The notes beneath the pieces are model-generated. The model was given only the letters and a program-made list of their open reading frames with translations. It was not told where the DNA came from and searched no databases. Shown piece after piece: positions 32,614 to 39,488 of a stretch of DNA of 64,000 nt. Source of the stretch: Pseudomonas putida. GTDB taxonomy: Bacteria > Pseudomonadota > Gammaproteobacteria > Pseudomonadales > Pseudomonadaceae. Position 1 is the first letter of the stretch. Every line of letters starts with the position of its first letter. The stretch is taken from contig NZ_MKZO01000047.1 in the NCBI RefSeq assembly GCF_001941965.1, forward strand, positions 248,001 through 312,000. The letters are read 5' to 3'. The position numbers and the translations under genes are program-made.

Positions 32614-35040
32614 ATGCTCCCGCTTCACCTCGATGCCAGCCCCGCCATTACCCGCGCCATCCGCCTTTCCCTGTTCGGCATCACCCTCGCCGCGGTGCCT
32701 ACCGCCGTGCTGTTGCCAGCCCAGGTCGCAGCGCAAACCCAAGCCATCTACCAGATTCCCGCCGGCCCTCTGGGCGCGGCACTCACGCAGTTTGCCGTGC
32801 AGGCCGGCGTGACTTTGTCGTTCGACACCAATCAGACACGCCAGCTCACCACCCCCGGGCTTGAAGGTGCCTACAGTGTCGAGGAAGGTTTGCAACGCCT
32901 GTTGGCCAATAGTGGCCTGCACGCCCAGCGCCAGGCAAATGGGGGTTATGTGCTGGTGGTCGCCAGCGGTGACGCGGTGATGGAGCTGGGGGCGACCAAC
33001 GTGAACGCGCGGGCGCCCGGGGCGGCGAGCGAGGGCACCGGGTCCTACATCACCGGCTCCACCAGTACCGCAACGAAGCTTGCCTTGTCGCCACGGGAAA
33101 CACCGCAGTCGGTCACCGTGGTGACGCGCCAGCAGATGGACGATCAGAACATGCAGTCCCTTGATGACGTCGCGCGGGCCGCGACGGGGATCAACACCGT
33201 CAAGGACTTCGGCACTGAACGCTCCCGGTATTTCTCCCGCGGTTTCCAGGTTGACGATCTGCAGTTCGATGGCCTGCCGACGAGCATCTCGGAAAGCTTC
33301 TCGATGGACGTGATGTCGGTGACCAACATGGCCATCTACGACCGCGTCGAGTTCGTGCGCGGCGCCAATGGCTTGCTGCAAGGCGCGGGCAGCCCGTCCG
33401 CAGCGGTCAACCTGGTGCGTAAACGGCCGACCGATTTCTACCAGCTCAAGGGCGAACTCAGCGCCGGCTCATGGGACCAGTACCGCGGTCAGCTGGACGT
33501 CGGCGGGCCGCTCAACCAGCAGGGCACCCTGCGGGGGCGCACGGTACTGATGTACAACACGGGCAACAGCTACCAGGACTATTCCGAGAAGGACAACCAG
33601 CTGTTCTATGCCATCGGCGAGGCTGACCTCGGCGAGCGCACCACGGTATCGCTGGGTATCTCCCTGCAACAGGACGACAACGGCGGCTACGACTGGGGCG
33701 GCATGCCGACCCGCAGCAATGGCCAGTCCTACGGGTTCTCCCGCTCCACCTCGTTCACTGGCAAGTGGGCGCACCTGGACAAGATCAATCGCAGTGTATT
33801 TGCCGATATCAAGCACAGCTTCAACGAGGACTGGAAGCTGACGCTGGCCACCAACGTCATCTGGTCCAACGCCGACTTTCTCGCCCAGTACGGTTACCAC
33901 CGCAGTGGTGACGACAGCGTTCTGGACTTCTACGCCAACTCGGCGCGCTACGACGACGACCAGATCAGCCTGGATGCCGCGCTCGATGGCGCCTTCGAAC
34001 TGTTCGGCCGCAAGCATGAGCTGGTGATCGGGGCCAGTGCGCGGCGCGACCGCCTGGAATACGGCACCCGCAGCACCGCTGGTCCCACCACGATCGACCT
34101 GGATACCTTCAGCGGAGGCCCGCTGCCCGCGCCAGAGCTGCTTCCCTCCGTCTCCGAAAGTCGCCATCTGCGCAAGGACAAAGGCCTCTACCTCGCCACG
34201 CGCCTCAACCCGGTCGACGACTTGCACCTGATCATCGGCAGCCGCCTGAGCTGGGCCGACTACGACACCGCCGGGCCCTGGGATACCGACGCGTTCAAGG
34301 AGGATGCCAAGATCATTCCCTACGGCGGGGTGGTGTATGACCTGAACGACAACCACTCGGTGTATGCCAGCTACACCGAGATCTACAAGATGCAAAGCAA
34401 CTACAGCCTGGACAACAAACTGCTGAAGCCCATCACCGGCAGCAACTATGAAATCGGTGTGAAAAGCGAGTACTTCGATGGTCGGCTCAACACCGCCGTG
34501 GCGCTCTTCGAAGTGGACCAGACGGGCCTGCCGGCGGTGATTGCGGATGCACCTCGTCAGTGTGGGCCGACGCGCACTTCGCGCTGCTACAGCGAAGGGG
34601 CAAAAGTGCGTAACCAGGGGTTCGACCTGGAAGTGTCGGGCGAGCTGCTGCCGGGCTGGAATGCATTGGCCGGCTATACCTACAGCCACCCCGAGTACGT
34701 GGCAGGTCCGAACAAAGGCAAGGATTATGGCACCGAAACCGCGCCGCAGCGCCTGTTCAAGGCGGGGACGACCTACCGGCTGCCGGGCGGCCTGCAAAGC
34801 TGGACGGTAGGCGCCAACGTCTATCACCAAAGCAGGATCTACCTGGATGAGGTGCAGCAGGGCGCCTACAACCTGGTCGACCTCAATACCCGGTATGCGA
34901 TCGACAAGAACCTCAGTGTGCAGCTCAACCTGAACAACCTGTTCGACGAGAAGTACTACACGGCGGTGTTCAGCCCGGACCTCGGCAACTACTACGGTGC
35001 ACCGCGCAATTTTGCGCTGACGCTGCGTTACGAGAATTGA
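32614..35040 (+). CDS. TonB-dependent siderophore receptor with STN signalling domain
   Basis: 808 residues. Long signal region, then STN domain (YQIPAGPLGAALTQFAVQAGVTLSFD), TonB box region, plug (ETPQSVTVVTRQQMDDQNMQSLDDV, VEFVRGANGLLQGAGSPSAAVNLVRKRP) and a 22-strand barrel ending in RNFALTLRYEN. FpvA/FoxA-like wording suggests a ferric hydroxamate or catecholate siderophore. The STN domain and the upstream sigma/FecR genes make a complete cell-surface-signalling set. Ribosome site GGAAGGATC. Confidence 0.95.
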   Translation: MLPLHLDASPAITRAIRLSLFGITLAAVPTAVLLPAQVAAQTQAIYQIPAGPLGAALTQFAVQAGVTLSFDTNQTRQLTTPGLEGAYSVEEGLQRLLANSGLHAQRQANGGYVLVVASGDAVMELGATNVNARAPGAASEGTGSYITGSTSTATKLALSPRETPQSVTVVTRQQMDDQNMQSLDDVARAATGINTVKDFGTERSRYFSRGFQVDDLQFDGLPTSISESFSMDVMSVTNMAIYDRVEFVRGANGLLQGAGSPSAAVNLVRKRPTDFYQLKGELSAGSWDQYRGQLDVGGPLNQQGTLRGRTVLMYNTGNSYQDYSEKDNQLFYAIGEADLGERTTVSLGISLQQDDNGGYDWGGMPTRSNGQSYGFSRSTSFTGKWAHLDKINRSVFADIKHSFNEDWKLTLATNVIWSNADFLAQYGYHRSGDDSVLDFYANSARYDDDQISLDAALDGAFELFGRKHELVIGASARRDRLEYGTRSTAGPTTIDLDTFSGGPLPAPELLPSVSESRHLRKDKGLYLATRLNPVDDLHLIIGSRLSWADYDTAGPWDTDAFKEDAKIIPYGGVVYDLNDNHSVYASYTEIYKMQSNYSLDNKLLKPITGSNYEIGVKSEYFDGRLNTAVALFEVDQTGLPAVIADAPRQCGPTRTSRCYSEGAKVRNQGFDLEVSGELLPGWNALAGYTYSHPEYVAGPNKGKDYGTETAPQRLFKAGTTYRLPGGLQSWTVGANVYHQSRIYLDEVQQGAYNLVDLNTRYAIDKNLSVQLNLNNLFDEKYYTAVFSPDLGNYYGAPRNFALTLRYEN

Positions 35041-35046
35041 GCGATA

Positions 35047-35083
35047 CCGACCTGCGGGATCGACAGCCCGCTCCGCAGGTCGG
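35047..35083 (+). terminator. terminator-like hairpin after the receptor
   Basis: Perfect 11-bp stem CCGACCTGCGG/CCGCAGGTCGG with a 15-nt loop, 6 bases after the stop. No T-run follows, so it may act as an RNA-stabilising or Rho-assisted stop. Confidence 0.55.
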
Positions 35084-35212
35084 TGTAGTCTCGCGTTCCA
35101 AACGCGCTTGAACCCACTCAATAGGTTGGTGAGCTTGCCCTGGGGGGGCGGTGGAGATCGCACAGGTTGTAGCGAGCGAGAATCCGGGAGTTTGAAACTC
35201 ATGGTCCATGAG

Positions 35213-35369
35213 ATGACTGAAACCGATCCCCGGCGCCTGTTCAAGCTGGCGACCAGCTACCGCCTGCCCGGCGAGCTGAGCGACTGGCACATGGGTGGCG
35301 ACCTTTATCCTGGGCAATTACTACGGCGAGCCGCGTAACTTTGCCGTTACGCTGCGCTCCGAGAACTGA
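35213..35369 (+). pseudogene. remnant of a second TonB-dependent receptor
   Basis: 35213-35311 encodes TETDPRRLFKLATSYRLPG and GGDLY, matching late barrel strands (TETAPQRLFKAGTTYRLPG in the intact receptor). In another frame LGNYYGEPRNFAVTLRSEN then a stop at 35369 matches the intact receptor's C-terminus (LGNYYGAPRNFALTLRYEN). About 50 residues between are missing, and the 5' part is gone. It is a decayed tandem relative of the receptor just upstream. The region from about 35084 to 35205 before it shows no recognisable coding sequence. Confidence 0.78.
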
Positions 35370-35463
35370 GGTCACATGGCGACCCTGCGGCGGTTCCATG
35401 ATGCCACCGGTACTGCGCCGGCCAACGGGTTGCCGGGGGTACGGCTGAAACGACGCGGTCGGT

Positions 35464-35592
35464 GTGGGAGCGGATTCATCCGCGATCGGCGGCGGAGCCG
35501 TCGTAAAACCTAAGTCCCAGGTTTGCCTGACACACCTGGGAGTCAGGTTTTATGGCCGCTTCGCGCCCAATCGCGGATGAATCCGCTCCCAC
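35464..35592. repeat. inverted REP pair enclosing a second hairpin
   Basis: Outer arms 35464-35486 and 35570-35592 are perfect 23-bp inverses (GTGGGAGCGGATTCATCCGC-type REP, a third subtype). Inside, 35505-35522 and 35534-35551 form an 18-bp stem with two mismatches (core TCCCAGGT/ACCTGGGA). Confidence 0.88.
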
Positions 35593-35635
35593 CCCGACGG
35601 CGTCGTGCCAGAAACAGAGCTGTGTAGATACTCAT

Positions 35636-35710
35636 GCAGCGATGAGGCCCGTCCTGACATCCTCTTTGCCAGTGCCGGCCAAATCGCTGGCAAGCCAGCT
35701 CCTACAAGGT
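35636..35710. repeat. REP pair, partly decayed
   Basis: Left half only keeps AGCGATGAGGCC (35638-); the right half AATCGCTGGCAAGCCAGCTC then CTACAAGGT is intact. It sits before the end of the minus-strand kinase gene. Confidence 0.75.
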
Positions 35711-35724
35711 CCGCGTCGTTCCTG

Positions 35725-36204
35725 CTAACCCCGATGTACCTGTACCTCCAGCCCCTCCGCCGCTTCCGGCGCCCGGAAATAGCTGGTAATCAAGTCGAAC
35801 TCCGCATCGCTGGCCGCGAAATCATGCTCACCCAAGGCATTTCTCGCCCGCAGCCGCTCACGGCAAACCGCATCCTCGACCTCCAGGTAATGCACACAAT
35901 GCTGAGCCCCCGCCACATCGGCGAGATGGCTCAGCCATTTGCGGTCTGCCAGTGTGTTCGCCGGAAAATCCAGCACCACATGAGCGCCGGCCTTGAGGAT
36001 ATCGATCACCAGCGGCCCCAGTACTTCGCGAATCTGCCGGGCATGGCGCACGTAATCGGCCACTGAACTGATCTGCCCGGGATACAGCCGGGCCAGCCAG
36101 TGATCTTCACTGAGCACGATGGCGGCGTGCCTGGCTGCCAGCGACCTGGAGAGGGTGGACTTTCCCGAAGCGATCTTGCCGCATAAGAGGTGGAGTACAG
36201 GCAT
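35725..36204 (-). CDS. AAA_33-type P-loop kinase
   Basis: 159 residues. Walker A is LLCGKIASGKSTLS (GKIASGKS), followed by LSEDHWLARLYPG and a Walker-B-like VVLDFPANT, with HYLEVEDAVCRERLRARN as the lid. This is the pattern of small AAA_33/zeta-like or chloramphenicol-phosphotransferase-like kinases that phosphorylate small molecules. No antitoxin neighbour is present, so a toxin role is not supported. It diverges from the methionine operon. Confidence 0.78.
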   Translation of the reverse strand: MPVLHLLCGKIASGKSTLSRSLAARHAAIVLSEDHWLARLYPGQISSVADYVRHARQIREVLGPLVIDILKAGAHVVLDFPANTLADRKWLSHLADVAGAQHCVHYLEVEDAVCRERLRARNALGEHDFAASDAEFDLITSYFRAPEAAEGLEVQVHRG

Positions 36205-36246
36205 GGGGGCGACGATTCCTTATCATGAGTCCGGCTAATGCTTCGC

Positions 36247-36259
36247 TGAAATCAATTCA
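36247..36259. promoter_or_regulatory. MetR-type box
   Basis: TGAAATCAATTCA is TGAA-N5-TTCA, the MetR dyad and a T-N11-A box, 68 bp before the mesX ATG. MetR is the LysR activator of metE in gammaproteobacteria; homocysteine-responsive control of this operon is inferred. Confidence 0.5.
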
Positions 36260-36326
36260 ATTTTGCTCATGATCCTTGCGCCCTAGAATGCGCCCTATCG
36301 AGACAGCTACAGGGCGCAGGACCGCG

Positions 36327-37310
36327 ATGAACAACGAATTCAGCTTCACCATCAAGAGTATTGATTTCGACGAGAACTATCAGCCCGCCGACAATACCCG
36401 CATTACCACCAACTTTGCCAATCTGGCCCGTGGCACCCGCCGCCGGGAGAACCTGCGTAACACCCTGCGCATGATCGACAACCGCTTCAATGCCCTGGCG
36501 CACTGGGACAACCCGCAAGGCGATCGCTACGCGGTCGAGCTCGAGATCATCTCCGTCGCGATGAATATCGACGGCAACCGCCGTATTGAAGCGCTGCCAC
36601 TGATCGAAATCCTCAAGACCAACATCATCGACCGGAAGACCGGCGAGCGTAGCGAAGGCATCGTCGGCAACAACTTCTCGTCCTATGTCCGTGATTACGA
36701 CTTCAGCGTGTTGCTGCTGGGGCACAACAAGGGGCAGGCCGGGTTCAGTACCCCGGAGGACTTCGGCGACCTGCACGGCAAGCTGTTCAAGTGCTTCGTG
36801 AACTCCAGCGCCTACAGTGCGCATTTCGCCAAGCAGCCGGTCATCTGCCTGAGCGTATCGAGCAGCAAGACCTACCACCGTACCGAAAACCAGCACCCGG
36901 TGCTGGGCTTCGAGTACCAGCAGGACGAGTACTCCCTGACCGACGACTACTTCCGCAAGATGGGCCTGAAGGTGCGCTACTTCATGCCGCCGAACAGTGT
37001 TGCGCCGCTGGCGTTCTACTTCTCCGGCGATCTGCTTGGCGACTACACCAATCTTGAGCTGATCAGCACCATCGCCACCATGGACACCTTCCAGAAGATC
37101 TATCGTCCGGAAATCTACAACGCCAATTCCGCGGCCGGTAAGTCCTACCAGCCGAGCCTGAAGCACGAGGATTATTCATTGACCCGGATCGTCTACGACC
37201 GGGAAGAGCGCACCCGCCTGGCCATCGAGCAGGGCAAGTTCGCCGAAGAGCAGTTCATCAAGCCTTACCAGGCTGTTCTTCAGCAATGGTCCGCCAGCCA
37301 CGCCTTCTGA
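36327..37310 (+). CDS. mesX: DUF1852 protein, MesX-type partner of methionine synthase
   Basis: 327 residues of the DUF1852 family (FSFTIKSIDFDENYQPADNTRITTNFANLARG start; VPEIYNANSAAGKSYQPSL-like end). In published work on folate-independent methionine synthases, MesD enzymes of aerobic bacteria need MesX and oxygen; MesX is this family. Its chemistry is not settled, perhaps forming the methyl donor. ATG at 36327; a longer frame from 36276 is rejected. It is followed 28 bases later by mesD, with a MetR-like box upstream. Confidence 0.85.
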   Translation: MNNEFSFTIKSIDFDENYQPADNTRITTNFANLARGTRRRENLRNTLRMIDNRFNALAHWDNPQGDRYAVELEIISVAMNIDGNRRIEALPLIEILKTNIIDRKTGERSEGIVGNNFSSYVRDYDFSVLLLGHNKGQAGFSTPEDFGDLHGKLFKCFVNSSAYSAHFAKQPVICLSVSSSKTYHRTENQHPVLGFEYQQDEYSLTDDYFRKMGLKVRYFMPPNSVAPLAFYFSGDLLGDYTNLELISTIATMDTFQKIYRPEIYNANSAAGKSYQPSLKHEDYSLTRIVYDREERTRLAIEQGKFAEEQFIKPYQAVLQQWSASHAF

Positions 37311-37338
37311 ATAATCGAAACGACAAGGTCATCTGTTC

Positions 37339-38373
37339 ATGAAAAAACTGCTTCCAACTTCCACTGCCGGCAGCCTGCCAAAACCTTCCTGGCTGGCCCA
37401 GCCCGAAACCCTTTGGTCTCCCTGGAAACTCGAAGGCGAGGAACTGCTCCAGGGCAAGCAGGACGCCCTGCGCCTGGCGTTGCAGGAACAGCTACACGCG
37501 GGCATCGATATCGTCAGCGACGGCGAGCAGACCCGCCAGCACTTCGTCACGACCTTTATCGAGCACCTCGAAGGCGTCGATTTCGAGAAACGAGAAACCG
37601 TGCGCATCCGTGACCGTTATGACGCCAGCGTGCCGACCGTGGTGGGCGCGGTTTCGCGGAAGAAACCGGTGTTCGTCGAGGATGCGAGGTTTCTCCGCGA
37701 ACAGACCGGGCAACCGATCAAGTGGGCGCTGCCTGGCCCGATGACCATGATCGACACGCTCTACGATGCCCATTACAAGAGCCGCGAAAAACTCGCCTGG
37801 GAGTTCGCGAAGATCCTCAACCAGGAGGCCCGCGAGCTGGAAGCGGCAGGCGTCGATATCATCCAGTTCGATGAACCGGCCTTCAACGTGTTCTTCGATG
37901 AAGTGAACGAATGGGGCGTCGCCACCCTGGAGCGGGCCATCGAAGGCCTGAAATGCGAGACCGCCGTGCATATCTGCTACGGCTACGGCATCAAGGCCAA
38001 CACCGACTGGAAGAAGACCCTGGGTTCGGAATGGCGCCAATACGAAGAGGCCTTCCCCAGGCTGCAGAAGTCCAGCATCGATATCGTCTCGCTGGAGTGC
38101 CACAACTCCCATGTGCCGATGGAACTGATCGAGCTGATCCGCGGCAAAAAGGTGATGGTCGGCGCCATCGACGTGGCCAACCACGCCATCGAAACGCCGG
38201 AGGAGGTTGCCAACACCCTGCGCAAGGCCCTGCAGTTCGTCGATGCCGACAAGCTCTATCCGTGCACCAACTGCGGCATGGCGCCGCTGCCGCGCCAGGT
38301 GGCGCGGGGCAAGCTCAACGCTTTGAGCGCGGGCGCGGAGATCGTCCGCAAAGAACTGCTCAACCAGTATTGA
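37339..38373 (+). CDS. mesD: core-MetE methionine synthase, MesD type
   Basis: 344 residues equal only to the C-terminal catalytic half of MetE; the folate-binding N-terminal half is absent. Start LLPTSTAGSLPKPSWL; zinc ligands by MetE logic are His and Cys in VHICYGYG, Glu in SLECHNSH and Cys in YPCTNCGMAPLP. Methylates homocysteine without folylpolyglutamate. Lies between mesX and a flavin reductase in one operon, matching the MesD arrangement. Confidence 0.88.
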   Translation: MKKLLPTSTAGSLPKPSWLAQPETLWSPWKLEGEELLQGKQDALRLALQEQLHAGIDIVSDGEQTRQHFVTTFIEHLEGVDFEKRETVRIRDRYDASVPTVVGAVSRKKPVFVEDARFLREQTGQPIKWALPGPMTMIDTLYDAHYKSREKLAWEFAKILNQEARELEAAGVDIIQFDEPAFNVFFDEVNEWGVATLERAIEGLKCETAVHICYGYGIKANTDWKKTLGSEWRQYEEAFPRLQKSSIDIVSLECHNSHVPMELIELIRGKKVMVGAIDVANHAIETPEEVANTLRKALQFVDADKLYPCTNCGMAPLPRQVARGKLNALSAGAEIVRKELLNQY

Positions 38374-38394
38374 TCCAGGCTGTCGAGACCTGTC

Positions 38395-38898
38395 ATGTCA
38401 CTTTTCAGTACCGCCATCGAGCCGCTGCATTTCCGTGAGGCGCTTGGGCACTACGCCTCCGGAATCACGGTAATCACCTCACTCATCGATGACGAGCCGG
38501 TCGGCTTCACCTGCCAGTCGTTCTACAGCGTGTCGGTGAATCCGCCGCTAGTGTCCTTCAGCGTGATGGCCGGTTCGGGGAGCTATCCGAGAATTCGCCA
38601 GGCGGGGCGCTTCGCGGTGAATATCCTCTCGGGCGCGCAGGTGGGAATTTCGAACCAGTTCGCCCGGCGTGGCATGGACAAATGGCAGGGCGTGGAATGG
38701 CAGGATTCGCCCCTGGGCAATCCCTTGATCGCCGGCAGCCTGCACTGGCTCGATTGCGAGATCCACGCCGAACATGTTGCTGGCGATCACCTCATCGTCA
38801 TCGGTGAAGTCAAGGCGTTGAGCCCGGTACAAACCGACGTTGCGCAGCCCTTGCTGTACTTCAAGGGGGAATACTGCAATCTTGCCGCACACGCCTGA
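38395..38898 (+). CDS. flavin reductase family protein
   Basis: 167 residues of the split-barrel flavin reductase family: FREALGHYASGITVITSL, GFTCQSFYSVSVNPPLVSFSV, RFAVNILSGAQ and HLIVIGEVKAL. It makes reduced FMN for a partner oxygenase. Placed 21 bases after mesD, it may supply flavin to an oxygen-dependent step that MesX/MesD needs; that link is inferred. Confidence 0.88.
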   Translation: MSLFSTAIEPLHFREALGHYASGITVITSLIDDEPVGFTCQSFYSVSVNPPLVSFSVMAGSGSYPRIRQAGRFAVNILSGAQVGISNQFARRGMDKWQGVEWQDSPLGNPLIAGSLHWLDCEIHAEHVAGDHLIVIGEVKALSPVQTDVAQPLLYFKGEYCNLAAHA

Positions 38899-38928
38899 TA
38901 CGCGCGTTCGTTCAAACAAGGGTTTCCC

Positions 38929-39468
38929 ATGAAAAGCACCACGCTGAGCCTGATCTGCCACGCCCCGACGGAGGCCCAGCGGGTGGGGCGTTTCCCGGGG
39001 GCTGACGAAACTCCCCGCGACGTGGCGCAGGTGCGGCTATCGCTGCCTGTGGCCGACCACGTGCTGGTCGCGCCGGAGCTGCGTGCCCGGCAGACCGCCG
39101 AGGCCCTGGGCTTGCGAGGGCAGGTGGATGACGAGCTACGCGACTGCGATTTCGGGCGCTGGCAGGGCATGTTGCTCAAGCACCTGGAGGCGCAGGAGCC
39201 GGAGGCGCTGCAGCAGTGGCTCGGCGACCCGTGCGCCGCGCCTCACGACGGCGAGTCGATCGAGCATGTGTGCCAGCGTGTGGCACGCTGGGTGGAGGGC
39301 ATGGCGCGGGGGGGCAGTTGGCAGGTGGTGACCCACCCGATGGTGGTCAGGGCGGCACTGATCCATGTGCTGGGCTGTCCGCTGGACACCTTCCACCGAA
39401 TCGATGTGCCGCCATTGTCCGTGGTGCAACTCAGCCACTATGGACGCTGGCGGTTCAAGGCCGGCTGA
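38929..39468 (+). CDS. histidine-phosphatase-fold protein with altered RHG motif
   Basis: 179 residues. The fold is that of phosphoglycerate-mutase-like phosphatases: VLVAPELRARQTAEALG, DCDFGRWQGM and the second His in WQVVTHPMVVRAAL. The usual L-x-RHG-x-T, however, reads LICHAPTE: His11 stays but the Arg is Cys10 and the Gly is Ala12. Activity may be changed or lost. Start ATG 38929 (30 bases after the reductase). Some Pseudomonas relatives lie by cobalamin genes; here the link is only position. Confidence 0.75.
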   Translation: MKSTTLSLICHAPTEAQRVGRFPGADETPRDVAQVRLSLPVADHVLVAPELRARQTAEALGLRGQVDDELRDCDFGRWQGMLLKHLEAQEPEALQQWLGDPCAAPHDGESIEHVCQRVARWVEGMARGGSWQVVTHPMVVRAALIHVLGCPLDTFHRIDVPPLSVVQLSHYGRWRFKAG

Positions 39469-39488
39469 ACGAAGGCTAGCGCTTGGCC

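Noticed and set aside
35725..36204. Zeta-type toxin of a toxin-antitoxin pair
   Set aside because: P-loop fits, but no antitoxin gene is adjacent and the protein lacks the known zeta landmarks.
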